A DNA stretch of 64,000 nt from DASUPK01 sp963695805 (lineage in GTDB: Bacteria > Actinomycetota > Thermoleophilia > Solirubrobacterales > 70-9), in contig CAVOHV010000005.1 in NCBI GenBank assembly GCA_963695805.1, forward strand, positions 186,001-250,000, read 5' to 3'. The notes under the pieces were generated by a model. That model did no database searches. It was not told the DNA's origin and worked only from the letters and a program-made list of their open reading frames with translations. Each line of letters starts with the position of its first letter. Position 1 is the stretch's first letter. The position numbers and the translations under genes were made by a program. Positions 8,465 through 16,641 of the stretch are shown here, piece after piece.

Positions 8465-9640
8465 ATGCGCGTCCTCATTCTCGGGGGCGACGGCTACCTC
8501 GGCTGGCCGACGGCGATGCGCTTTTCAGCCGGCGGGCACGAGGTCTTCGTCGTCGACAACTTCTCGCGCCGAACGTGGCACGAGAAGCACGGCACAGACT
8601 CACTGACTCCCATCCGCTCCCTGGAGGAGCGGATCGAGGCGTGGAAGGAGATCTCGGGAGTGGAGGTCGCCTCCTTTATCGGCGCGATCGAGGACCCGGA
8701 GTTCCTGGAGCGCGTGGTGGTCGAGACGAAGCCGGAGGCAGTCGTCCACTACGGGGAGCAGCCGTCGGCGCCGTACTCGATGGCGAGCCGGGAGCAGGCC
8801 GTCGAGACGCAGTACACGAACGTGATCGGCACCCTCAACCTGCTCTTCTTCCTCCGCGATCACGCGCCTGACTGCCATCTCGTGAAGCTCGGGACGATGG
8901 GGGAGTACGGGACGCCCAACATCGAGATCGAGGAGGGGTTCATCGAGATCGAGCACAAGGGCCGCAAGGACATCCTGCCCTTCCCGAAGCTCCCCGGGTC
9001 GCTCTACCACCTCTCCAAGGTCCACGACTCCAACAACATCCACTTCGCCTGCCGGGTCTGGGGGCTTCGCTCGACCGACCTGAACCAGGGCGTCGTCTAT
9101 GGGATCGACACTGAGGAGACCGCCCAGGACGAGCGCCTCAACACCCGCTTCGACTACGACGAGTGGTTCGGCACCGTCCTCAACCGATTCTGCGTCCAGG
9201 CCGTGATCGGGCACCCGCTCACCGTCTACGGCAAGGGCGGCCAGACCCGCGGCTTTCTCAACATCCGGGACACCCTCCAGTGCGTCGAGCTGGCCGTCAA
9301 CAACCCGGCCGACGCCGGCGAGTACCGCGTCTTCAACCAGTTCACCGAGAGCTTCTCGGTCAGCCAGCTCGCCGAGCTCGTCCAGGTTTCCGCTGCCGAG
9401 CTGGGTATCGAGGTCGAGATCGAGCACGTCGAGAACCCGCGGGTCGAGCTCGAGGAGCACTACTACAACCCGGTCCACACCAAGCTGCTCGACCTGGGAC
9501 TCGAGCCGAGCCACCTCGGGGACGAGCTGGTCCGCTCGATGCTGAAGACCATCGAGCGGTACCGCGACCGGGTGATCGACTCCGCGATCGATCCGCGGAC
9601 GCAGTGGAAGCCATCGCAGGAGCCCGCAGGAGCGCGCTAG
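8465..9640 (+). CDS. sqdB: UDP-sulfoquinovose synthase (SQD1/SqdB family)
   Basis: 391-residue extended short-chain dehydrogenase. It makes UDP-sulfoquinovose from UDP-glucose and sulfite, the head-group donor of sulfoquinovosyl lipids. SQD1-specific features are present: the NAD motif LGGDGYLGWPTAM (6-18), VDNFSRR, VVHYGEQPSAPYSM (93-106), the catalytic triad Thr144 (LGTMGEYGT) / Tyr181 / Lys185 (YHLSKVHDSNN), and DLNQGVVYG. Length matches SQD1 and archaeal Agl3. ATG 8465 has TACCCT 11 nt upstream and no obvious Shine-Dalgarno. No sulfoquinovosyltransferase (sqdX/sqdD) is seen nearby. The divergent GT2 gene is the only glycosyltransferase in reach. Family assignment is firm, the end product is inferred. 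Confidence 0.9.
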   Translation: MRVLILGGDGYLGWPTAMRFSAGGHEVFVVDNFSRRTWHEKHGTDSLTPIRSLEERIEAWKEISGVEVASFIGAIEDPEFLERVVVETKPEAVVHYGEQPSAPYSMASREQAVETQYTNVIGTLNLLFFLRDHAPDCHLVKLGTMGEYGTPNIEIEEGFIEIEHKGRKDILPFPKLPGSLYHLSKVHDSNNIHFACRVWGLRSTDLNQGVVYGIDTEETAQDERLNTRFDYDEWFGTVLNRFCVQAVIGHPLTVYGKGGQTRGFLNIRDTLQCVELAVNNPADAGEYRVFNQFTESFSVSQLAELVQVSAAELGIEVEIEHVENPRVELEEHYYNPVHTKLLDLGLEPSHLGDELVRSMLKTIERYRDRVIDSAIDPRTQWKPSQEPAGAR

Positions 9641-9643
9641 CCG

Positions 9644-9689
9644 CGAACGTCCCGGAGTGCTCGCTGTAGGGGGGGTTGCGGGACGTTCG
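9644..9689 (+). terminator. Inverted repeat after sqdB
   Basis: Perfect 10-bp arms CGAACGTCCC (9644-9653) and GGGACGTTCG (9680-9689) around a 26-nt loop, starting 3 nt after the sqdB stop. There is no U-run. It could be a factor-dependent terminator for sqdB or an operator for ilvB, whose -10 lies 40 nt downstream. Confidence 0.4.
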
Positions 9690-9728
9690 GCCGGTTCTCT
9701 CCGTTCGCGCCCGCCGAGGGCGCTTGGC

Positions 9729-9734
9729 TACTAT
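9729..9734 (+). promoter_or_regulatory. -10 hexamer TACTAT of ilvB (leaderless)
   Basis: TACTAT ends 6 nt before ATG 9741. With this spacing the ilvBN mRNA would start at the AUG, so leader-peptide attenuation of ilvB is unlikely. Confidence 0.6.
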
Positions 9735-9740
9735 CGCCCC

Positions 9741-11420
9741 ATGCGCGCTGCTGACGCTCTCATGGAGGCTCTCAAGGCCGAAGGGACGCAACACATCTTC
9801 GGCATTCCCGGTGGCGCGAACCTGCCGATCTACGACGCCGTCCATGACGCCGAGATCACCCATATCCAGGCGCGTCACGAACAGGGCGCCGGCCACATGG
9901 CCGAGGGCTACGCGAAGGCGTCAGGGCGGGTGGGCGTGGCGTTCGCCACCTCCGGCCCGGGCGCGACCAACCTGGTCACTCCGATCGCCGACGCGATCAT
10001 GGACTCGGTCCCGACCGTCTTCGTCACCGGCCAGGTCCGCACCGAGCTGATCGGCACCGATGGCTTCCAGGAGGCCGACGTCAACGGCATCACGATGCCG
10101 GTGGTCAAGCACAGCCTCATGGTCCAGGACCCGCGGAAGATCCCGGAGTACGTCCACGCCGCCTTCCACATCGCCTCGACCGGCCGGCCAGGCCCGGTCC
10201 TGGTCGACATCCCACAGGACCTCTCCCGAGCGGACATCGACTACGAGCCGATCACGGACGCTCCCAACTTGCCGGGCTACAAGCCCTCCACCGAGGGGAA
10301 CATCAAGCAGATCCGGATCGCCGCCAAGGCGCTCGCCAACTCCCAGCGGCCGGTGATGTACGTCGGCGGAGGCGTGATCAACGCCAATGCGTCCGAGGAG
10401 CTGCGCGAGCTCTGCCTCTCCGACAACTTCCCCGTCACGAGCACGGTGATGGGCCTCGGCGCCTTCCCGGCGCCGCACGAGCAGTGGCTCGGGATGCTCG
10501 GCATGCACGGCACGCGCACCGCCAACTACTCGATGGACAACGCCGATCTGATCATCGCGATCGGCGCCCGCTTCGACGACCGGATCACCGGCAAGCTCTC
10601 CGAGTTCGCACCGCGGGCGAAGTTCGTCCACATCGACATCGATCCCGCCGAGATCTCGAAGAACGTCCCGGCCCACATCCCGATCGTCGGCGACGCCAAG
10701 GAGGTCCTTCCAAAGCTGACCAAGGAGTACCGGGCCCTGAAGGCGGATCGCAGTCGCTTCGATCCCTGGTGGGACCAGATCCACGCCTGGCAGCAGGAAT
10801 ACCCGCTCGGCTATGACGACTCGTCCGACAACGAGATCAAGCCGCAGCGGATGATCCAGGCGATGTACGCGGCGACGGACGGCGACGCGATCATCACCTC
10901 CGACGTCGGCCAGCACCAGATGTGGTGCGCGCAGTACTACGACTTCGACAAGCCGCGGCGCTGGATCAACTCCGGCGGCCTGGGGACGATGGGCTTCGGC
11001 CTGCCGTCGGCCATCGGCGCCAAGGTCGCCTGCCCCGACGAGACTGTGGTCTGCCTCGCCGGCGACGGCAGCCTGATCATGACCTGTCAGGAGTTCGCCA
11101 CGGCCGTGCGGCACGACATTCCGGTCAAGGTCTTCCTGATGAACAACGGCTACTTCGGCATGGTCCGCCAGTGGCAGGAGCTCTTCTGGGACGGCCGATA
11201 CTCGTCGGTGGAGATGGGCCCTAGCCCCGACTGGCCGAAGCTGGCCGAGGCCTTCGGCATGAAGGGAATGATGGTCGACGACAAGAACGAGGTCGAGACG
11301 GCCATGCGCGAGGCGCTCGCCACCGACGGTCCCGTGCTCCTGGACGTCCGCGTCACCAAGGAGGAGAACTGCTACCCGATGATCCCGGCGGGAGCCGCCG
11401 CCCGGGACATGGTGGGCTGA
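9741..11420 (+). CDS. ilvB: Acetolactate synthase large subunit
   Basis: 559-residue ThDP enzyme condensing two pyruvates (or pyruvate and 2-oxobutyrate) to acetohydroxy acids, the first shared step of valine, leucine and isoleucine synthesis. Seen: N-terminal GIPGGANLPIYDA and the ThDP glutamate in QARHEQGAGHMAEGYA, GRPGPVLVDIP, the FAD-domain segment GLGAFPAPHEQWLGMLGMHG, and the C-terminal ThDP motif GDGSLIMTCQE...NNGYFGM. A longer in-frame start at 9657 exists. I choose ATG 9741 because the -10 hexamer lies just upstream and RAADALMEALKAEG is the family start. ilvN follows after one base. Confidence 0.96.
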   Translation: MRAADALMEALKAEGTQHIFGIPGGANLPIYDAVHDAEITHIQARHEQGAGHMAEGYAKASGRVGVAFATSGPGATNLVTPIADAIMDSVPTVFVTGQVRTELIGTDGFQEADVNGITMPVVKHSLMVQDPRKIPEYVHAAFHIASTGRPGPVLVDIPQDLSRADIDYEPITDAPNLPGYKPSTEGNIKQIRIAAKALANSQRPVMYVGGGVINANASEELRELCLSDNFPVTSTVMGLGAFPAPHEQWLGMLGMHGTRTANYSMDNADLIIAIGARFDDRITGKLSEFAPRAKFVHIDIDPAEISKNVPAHIPIVGDAKEVLPKLTKEYRALKADRSRFDPWWDQIHAWQQEYPLGYDDSSDNEIKPQRMIQAMYAATDGDAIITSDVGQHQMWCAQYYDFDKPRRWINSGGLGTMGFGLPSAIGAKVACPDETVVCLAGDGSLIMTCQEFATAVRHDIPVKVFLMNNGYFGMVRQWQELFWDGRYSSVEMGPSPDWPKLAEAFGMKGMMVDDKNEVETAMREALATDGPVLLDVRVTKEENCYPMIPAGAAARDMVG

Positions 11421-11421
11421 G

Positions 11422-11976
11422 ATGGAAGCCGGCACACCCGATCTCATCAAGCTCGAGGACCTGGATGCCGCCGCTGGCCTGCTCACCGGCCGCAAGCACG
11501 TCCTCTCGATCCTGGTCGAGAACCGCCCCGGCGTCCTCGCCCGGATCGCCGGCCTCTTCAGCCGCCGCGGCTTCAACATCGACACCCTCGCCGTCGGCCC
11601 GACCGACGACCCGGAGGTCTCCCGGATCACGCTGACCGTCGACGGCGCCGTTCACCCGATCGACCAGGTCACCAAGCAGCTCCACAAGCTGGTCAACGTG
11701 ATCAAGATCCGGGACATGGAGCCGGGCGAGACGATCGCCCGCGAGATGGCCCTCTTCAAGGTCTCGGCTCCGATCGAGAGCCGCGCCGAGATCATGCAGT
11801 TCGCTGAGATCTTCCGGGCCAAGATCGTCGACGTCTCCCGGCGCTCCCTGACGATCGAGGTGACCGGCAGCGCCGACAAGGTCGAGGCCTTCGAGCGGAT
11901 GATCCGCCCGCACGGCCTGATCGAGATGGTGCGTACGGGCGAGGTCGCGATCGCCCGCTCCAAGTCGGACGGCTGA
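11422..11976 (+). CDS. ilvN: Acetolactate synthase small (regulatory) subunit
   Basis: 184-residue regulatory subunit. The N-terminal ACT domain begins HVLSILVENRPGVLARIAGLFSRRGFNIDTLAVGPT (split here only by description, residues about 29-64) and binds valine for feedback control. The C-terminal ALS_ss_C domain (VSRRSLTIEVTGSADKVEAF) activates the catalytic subunit. ATG is one base after the ilvB stop, so the two are an operon. The stop TGA (11974-11976) overlaps the first base of a dispersed palindromic element. Confidence 0.95.
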   Translation: MEAGTPDLIKLEDLDAAAGLLTGRKHVLSILVENRPGVLARIAGLFSRRGFNIDTLAVGPTDDPEVSRITLTVDGAVHPIDQVTKQLHKLVNVIKIRDMEPGETIAREMALFKVSAPIESRAEIMQFAEIFRAKIVDVSRRSLTIEVTGSADKVEAFERMIRPHGLIEMVRTGEVAIARSKSDG

Positions 11977-12006
11977 TGCGAGGGTGCGCGAAAGCGCAAC
12001 CCGTTT
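11976..12006 (+). repeat. Dispersed palindromic element, copy 1 (short form)
   Basis: Begins ATGCGAGGGTGC and ends GCAACCCGTTT. The hairpin is GGGT-GCGC with a GAAA (GNRA) tetraloop, closing with GCGC-A-ACCC and one bulged A. It fills almost the whole gap between ilvN and menF. The ATG overlaps the ilvN stop TGA, and the TTTAGTG at its right edge is immediately before the menF start. Confidence 0.75.
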
Positions 12007-12016
12007 AGTGAAGCCG

Positions 12017-13426
12017 ATGGGGGTCGCGGCCGAATCCACCGAGACTCTGCTGGCCGGTCTCGAGGCCGCCCTATCCCGCGCCGATCTCGATCGTCCCACT
12101 CGCCTCGTCTCGGCGACGGTCGAGATCGACCCCGACGTGGACCCGGCGGCGCTCGCCGTGGGGTCGAGGCTGGCGGCGGACCGCTGGTTCAGCTGGGAGC
12201 AGCCGGATCGCGGCTTCGCTATCGCCGGAATCGGTGCAGCCACGGCCGTGATCAGCAGGGGAGAGGACCGCTTCACGGACATGGCGGATCGGTGCACCCG
12301 TGCGGTCCATGACCGGGAGGCGGAGGAGCCAAGCGAGCTGCCGCCGGGCGCCGGGCCGGTCTGGGCCACGGGGCTCGCGTTCTCCCATCGGGGTGGGTCG
12401 GATCCGCTCTGGTCGTCTCTTCCTCCCGCACTCGCGGTCCTACCCGAGGTCTCGATCTCGCGCGGACCCGAGGGCGCCTTCCTGACCGCATCGATCTTCC
12501 TCGAGCCGGGGACGGACCCGGACAGCCTGATGCAGGGCGCCGCCGGCAGGATCGGGGCGCTGCGGGCGGCCGTTCTCACGCCCGCCGACCCGCACCCGAG
12601 TGCGGCCACTCAGATCTTCGGCCGCTACTCCCCAGAGCGCTACGAGAGGATCGTGGCCGCGGCGGTCGAGCGCATCCGCTCCACGGACATCGAGAAGGTC
12701 GTGCTCGCGCGCGAGCTGACGGTCGAGGCCCCCGCAGCCCATGATCCGGGTGCGCTGTTCGGCGCCCTCCGCGATCTCTTCCCGTCCTGCTTCTGCTTCT
12801 GCTTCGGCACCGGGCAGGCTGCCTTCCTCGGCGCGAGCCCCGAACTGCTCGTGCGCCGCTCTGGGGCGGTGGCAGCAACGGTTGCGCTCGCCGGAACCAC
12901 AGCCCGCAGCGCGGACCCCGCAGTCGATGACCACCTTGGCGAGGCGATGTTGCGCAGCCCCAAGGTGCGGGAAGAGCACGAGATCGTCGTGCGGCGGATC
13001 GAGCGGACCCTGCGACCGCACGCCGTGTGGGTCCACTCCGAGGGCCAGCCATCCGTGGTCAAGGTCGGGAACCTCCAGCATCTGGCGACGCCGATCCGCG
13101 CCCAGCTGGCGGAGTCGCACAGCGCGATCGAGCTGGCGGGCTTCCTGCACCCGACCCCCGCGATCGGCGGGGAGCCACGGGCGCCGGCGCTGGAGCTGAT
13201 TCGGGAGCTCGAGGGGATCGACCGCGGCTGGTACACCGGTCCGGTCGGCTGGATGGACGCCGCGGAGGACGGTGAATTCTGCGTCGGCCTGCGATCCGCG
13301 CTCCTTCGCGACCGCGAGGCGCACCTCTTCGCCGGCTGTGGGATCGTCGCGGACTCCGACCCGGCCGCCGAGCTTCAGGAATCCGAGCTCAAGTTCGAGG
13401 CGCTGCTGCCGCTGCTAGCCGGCTGA
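12017..13426 (+). CDS. menF: Isochorismate synthase
   Basis: 469-residue chorismate-utilising enzyme converting chorismate to isochorismate, the entry to menaquinone. The C-terminal catalytic half carries IEKVVLARELTVEA, FLGASPELLVRRSG, VALAGTTARS, EEHEIVVRRI, TPAIGGEPRAPALELI and GWYTGPVGWMDAAEDGEFCVGLRSALL, all chorismate-binding-family landmarks. Starts at GTG 11984 and GTG 12008 are in frame, but the first lies inside the palindromic element. ATG 12017 (MGVAAESTETLL) is preferred. It is distant from the minus-strand men genes by only one gene (yciI), with which it overlaps 12 bp tail to tail. Confidence 0.92.
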   Translation: MGVAAESTETLLAGLEAALSRADLDRPTRLVSATVEIDPDVDPAALAVGSRLAADRWFSWEQPDRGFAIAGIGAATAVISRGEDRFTDMADRCTRAVHDREAEEPSELPPGAGPVWATGLAFSHRGGSDPLWSSLPPALAVLPEVSISRGPEGAFLTASIFLEPGTDPDSLMQGAAGRIGALRAAVLTPADPHPSAATQIFGRYSPERYERIVAAAVERIRSTDIEKVVLARELTVEAPAAHDPGALFGALRDLFPSCFCFCFGTGQAAFLGASPELLVRRSGAVAATVALAGTTARSADPAVDDHLGEAMLRSPKVREEHEIVVRRIERTLRPHAVWVHSEGQPSVVKVGNLQHLATPIRAQLAESHSAIELAGFLHPTPAIGGEPRAPALELIRELEGIDRGWYTGPVGWMDAAEDGEFCVGLRSALLRDREAHLFAGCGIVADSDPAAELQESELKFEALLPLLAG

Positions 13427-13735
13427 GCTCGCTTCGCCCACAGTCTCGGCGCGGAGCAGCACCGTCCAGGGCCGGATGCTCTCGGTCGCGTGCAGTTCCT
13501 CCGGCCAGGGGTCATCGGCGAGGCGGGCGCGGATCTCTGCCTCGTCGTTCGCCTCGATTACGAGCAGTGCGTTCTCGCCGTCACCCTCACCGATGGGGCC
13601 CCCGAGGATGATGAACCCCTCCTCAGTGAGCAGATCCATGAAGGCCGCGTGCTCTTGCCAGCCCTGCTGCTCGCGCCGCAGCCGGGAGTGGTCCCAAGCG
13701 GGGCCCTTCGCGCGCTCAACCAGGAAATAGGCCAC
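13415..13735 (-). CDS. YciI-family protein
   Basis: 106-residue YCII-like ferredoxin-fold protein (MAYFLVERAKGPAWDHSR, EGFIILGGPIGEGDGENALLVIEANDE). The family includes muconolactone-isomerase-like dimers with a conserved Asp/His pair and generally has no assigned reaction. It is the last gene downstream of menD on the minus strand, 10 bp away, and its 3' end overlaps menF by 12 bp. Its place inside the menaquinone cluster hints at an accessory role, but nothing in the sequence shows one. Confidence 0.8.
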   Translation of the reverse strand: MAYFLVERAKGPAWDHSRLRREQQGWQEHAAFMDLLTEEGFIILGGPIGEGDGENALLVIEANDEAEIRARLADDPWPEELHATESIRPWTVLLRAETVGEASSAG

Positions 13736-13745
13736 GTCCCCGAGT

Positions 13746-15521
13746 CTATGCCCGCCCCGTCCGTGCGACCGCCTCGCGGGCCGCCTGCGAGAGCTCCCGA
13801 TGGAGCTCCAGGTTGCGCGCCCGGGCCGTGCGGACCACGATCATCTGGGCGTCCCCGGCCATCGCCTCGTCCAGTTCGCCCGGGGAGGCGGGCACAGCAA
13901 CGGTCAGGTCGAAGAGTCGCGCCGCCTCCGCAGGGTCACGCCCGGCCGGCGTCCCGAGCAGGGCCTCGAACTCCACCTCCGGCATCGCCTCCTTCTGAGG
14001 CAGGAAGTGGAAGATCCCACCGCCCGAGTTGTCGATCACGATCATGCGGAGCTCCGGAGCATGGCTCACGGCGGCGAGCCCGCCGATGTCGTGAAAGAGG
14101 GCCAGGTCGCCGAGCACCGCCCAGGTGCGGCTGCCGCTGCCCGTGGATAGGCCTGCCGACGTGGAGACCAGGCCGTCGATTCCGTTCGCGCCCCGATTCG
14201 AGGCAAAGCGGACCCCCTCGTGACCGGGGCGCAGGAAGGCCTCGAGATCGCGAACCGGCATGCTCGAGGCAGCGAACACCGAATCGCCGTCCCTCACCGC
14301 ACGGCCCAGCGCCTGCCAGATGCCGGGCTCGCTGAGCTCGCCGAGGGAGGAAAGATGGCCGTCGACCACGTCGCGCACAGCCTGCTCAGCCTCGAGCCAG
14401 CCCGCCGCAAACGGCGAGCCGGCAACCGCCGCGGCCCCGGGGCGCAGCCGGGAAAGCCGTTCCGTCAGCGCTCGCGCGGTCCCCGCGGGATCTGACCGCA
14501 TCAGCGTGGCTGCCCGGCGCGTCGGCTCCCGCCACTCGCCGGCGGGATCGATGACGATCTGCTCGAGCTCCTCGATCGCAACGAGCCACTGCCGTAGCGG
14601 CTTGCTGGTGGGCAGGTCGCCGAACCGGATCACCAGCTCGGGCTCGAGATCCGGGAGCCGTTCCCGCACGATGGCGTCGTAGGTGGTGACCAGCAGGGAG
14701 CGATCGTGCGGTCCCCGTCGCAGCTGGGAGGTGGGCTCGGCCAGGATCGGATAGCCCGCGGCCGCGGCGAGCTCGGCGATCGGCCCGGCGAGCCGGGGAT
14801 CGGGCTGGCGCCCGGCCACGATCAGCCCGCGCGGCACGGACTCGGTCCGCTCCGCGAGTCGATCGAGCACCGCCTCGTCGGCGCGAGGAGCCGCCGGCGT
14901 GACGGCGTGAAGGGGCGCATTGCCGCGCCCTTCGAGCGCGAGCGGATCGATGGCTGTGACCTGACCCTGCATCGGGACAGGAGCGAGTGGTTCCCGCCAG
15001 GGAACGTTGAGGTGCACCGGACCGGGGCGGGGGTCACCCAGCGCCGAGGCGTAGGAGCGACAGGCAACTGAGCGGAAGTGGAGGAGGCCCTCGTCGTTCG
15101 CCTCGTGCGTCCCGACCTCGCAGAACCAGCGGACCGCATCGCCGTAGAGCTTGAGCTGGTCGATCGTCTGGCCCGCGCCGATGTCGCGGAGCTCGGGCGG
15201 CCGATCGGCAGTGAGCACGATCATCGGCACACCCGCCTGGTCGGCCTCGACGATGGACGGGTGCAGGTTGGCGGCTGCCGATCCGGAGGTGCACAGCACG
15301 ACGGCAGGGATGCCGGTGGCGAGCGCCGTCCCGAGCGCGAAGAAGCCGGCGCTGCGCTCGTCGAGGATCACGTTCACCTCGATCTCCGGCTGGCGCCAGA
15401 GGGCGACGGCGAGTGGGGTGGAGCGGGAGCCGGGCGAGAGGGCCGCCCTGCGGACCCCGCTCCAGGCCAGCTCCTCGACCATGGCGGAAGCGAGGGCGGT
15501 GTTGCGGTTGGTTACGTCCAC
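13746..15521 (-). CDS. menD: SEPHCHC synthase (menaquinone)
   Basis: 591-residue ThDP enzyme that adds the 2-oxoglutarate-derived succinic semialdehyde unit to isochorismate, giving SEPHCHC. MenD landmarks: RRAALSPGSRSTPLAVAL, DERSAGFFALGTAL with the ThDP glutamate, VLCTSGSAAANLHPSIVEA, MIVLTADRPPELRD, GQTIDQLKLYG and the C-terminal NRGANGIDGLVSTSAGL. GTG 15519-15521 is chosen. TACCGT lies 7 nt upstream (15529-15534, minus strand), so it can be transcribed from its own leaderless promoter as well as from upstream men genes. Normal length. Confidence 0.95.
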   Translation of the reverse strand: MDVTNRNTALASAMVEELAWSGVRRAALSPGSRSTPLAVALWRQPEIEVNVILDERSAGFFALGTALATGIPAVVLCTSGSAAANLHPSIVEADQAGVPMIVLTADRPPELRDIGAGQTIDQLKLYGDAVRWFCEVGTHEANDEGLLHFRSVACRSYASALGDPRPGPVHLNVPWREPLAPVPMQGQVTAIDPLALEGRGNAPLHAVTPAAPRADEAVLDRLAERTESVPRGLIVAGRQPDPRLAGPIAELAAAAGYPILAEPTSQLRRGPHDRSLLVTTYDAIVRERLPDLEPELVIRFGDLPTSKPLRQWLVAIEELEQIVIDPAGEWREPTRRAATLMRSDPAGTARALTERLSRLRPGAAAVAGSPFAAGWLEAEQAVRDVVDGHLSSLGELSEPGIWQALGRAVRDGDSVFAASSMPVRDLEAFLRPGHEGVRFASNRGANGIDGLVSTSAGLSTGSGSRTWAVLGDLALFHDIGGLAAVSHAPELRMIVIDNSGGGIFHFLPQKEAMPEVEFEALLGTPAGRDPAEAARLFDLTVAVPASPGELDEAMAGDAQMIVVRTARARNLELHRELSQAAREAVARTGRA

Positions 15522-15528
15522 CGCCCGA

Positions 15529-15534
15529 ACGGTA
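15529..15534 (-). promoter_or_regulatory. -10 hexamer TACCGT of menD (leaderless)
   Basis: On the minus strand TACCGT ends 7 nt before the menD GTG. It lies at or just upstream of the end of menC, implying an internal promoter. Confidence 0.5.
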
Positions 15535-15536
15535 GT

Positions 15537-16619
15537 TCAGCCGAGGTGGCGTGCCGCAAGCGCCTCTTCGTCTATCTCCACGCCGAGGCCGGGCCCCTGG
15601 TCGAGATGAAGCTCGTCGCCGACCGCGCTCGCCCCGCGGCCCACCGTCGCCGAGAAGAGCCGCTCGGTGGCGAGGCCGTGCGCCACGCCCGCGTCGCCGC
15701 CGCGCGCCCGAAAGGCCTGCACGGCATGAGCGGCCGCGGTGATGCCCACCGGTCCCTCGAGCGAGCTCGAGAGATACGACGGGATCGTCTCCGCGATCTC
15801 GAGGGCCGCGCCCAGTCCACCGACCTTGGCGACCTTGACCGCGGCCACGTCGCAGGCGTCCAGCTCGCGCGCGCGGCGTGCGTCGAACGGTGACACGAGG
15901 CTCTCGTCGGCGGCGATCGTCACGTGCACCCGCCGGCGCAGATCCACCATCTGCTCGAAGGTGCCGACCGGCTGCTCCGCGAGCTCGATCCCGTGGCGGG
16001 CAAGCGACTCGAGCCGATCCGCGGCCTCATCGACACCCCAGGCCCCGTTCGCGTCCACCCGGATTGCGATCTCCTCGCCGAGCGTCTGCCTGACGGTGGC
16101 CACTTGGGTCACATCCCCCGCCAGGCCGACCTTGAGTTTGTACGTGCTGAATCCCTCTGCCTGCCATGCCTCGAGCATGGATCGGGTGGCCGAGGGATTG
16201 GCTGCCGGCAGTGTCGCGTTGCAGGTCACCGGGGCTGCCTCCTGCGCGCCGAGCAGACGCCAGACCGGCTCGCCTAAGGCGCGCCCGACCAGGTCATGCA
16301 GGGCGACGTCGACCGCCGCAACGGCCTGGGGCGAGGCCCCGCGATTTCGGCACCGAGCGATCGCCGACCAGATTCTGTTCGGTTCGACCTCGCCGTCGAG
16401 CAGCCCGGGCCAGCAGCGGTCGCGGATCTCGGCGGCGATTCGCTCGATGCCGATTCCCCCACGCAGCGAGAGAGCGGCGGTCTCGCCCCATCCCACGAGG
16501 CCCTCGCTGCGGATCCTCACCAGGATCAGCTTGCGCTCCCGTAGCTCCCCCCGGGCGGTGATGTATGCCTCCCGAAACGGCAGCGAGTAGGGGATTACCT
16601 CGATCTCCTCCAGCCGCAC
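15537..16619 (-). CDS. menC: o-Succinylbenzoate synthase
   Basis: 360-residue enolase-superfamily enzyme that dehydrates SHCHC to o-succinylbenzoate. Seen: TYKLKVGLAGD with the KxK catalytic lysines (about 174-180), the metal ligands RVDANGAW (Asp) and AEQPV (Glu), ADESLVSP, and AAVKVAKVGG with the second catalytic lysine. Muconate cycloisomerases and dipeptide epimerases look alike, and the men context decides the call. GTG 16617-16619 has TAGCAT 6 nt upstream. Between menA and menD on the minus strand. Confidence 0.9.
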   Translation of the reverse strand: MRLEEIEVIPYSLPFREAYITARGELRERKLILVRIRSEGLVGWGETAALSLRGGIGIERIAAEIRDRCWPGLLDGEVEPNRIWSAIARCRNRGASPQAVAAVDVALHDLVGRALGEPVWRLLGAQEAAPVTCNATLPAANPSATRSMLEAWQAEGFSTYKLKVGLAGDVTQVATVRQTLGEEIAIRVDANGAWGVDEAADRLESLARHGIELAEQPVGTFEQMVDLRRRVHVTIAADESLVSPFDARRARELDACDVAAVKVAKVGGLGAALEIAETIPSYLSSSLEGPVGITAAAHAVQAFRARGGDAGVAHGLATERLFSATVGRGASAVGDELHLDQGPGLGVEIDEEALAARHLG

Positions 16620-16625
16620 GGGCCG

Positions 16626-16631
16626 ATGCTA
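16626..16631 (-). promoter_or_regulatory. -10 hexamer TAGCAT of menC (leaderless)
   Basis: On the minus strand TAGCAT ends 6 nt before the menC GTG, in the 22-bp gap after menA. Confidence 0.5.
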
Positions 16632-16641
16632 CGCGGCGACT

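Noticed and set aside
9921..11630. 569-codon open frame antisense to ilvB, and similar long antisense frames at 23421-25493, 29919-31547 and 48642-50417.
   Set aside because: Long antisense frames are expected in high-GC genes. The sense strand has full protein family matches and the antisense products look like nothing known.
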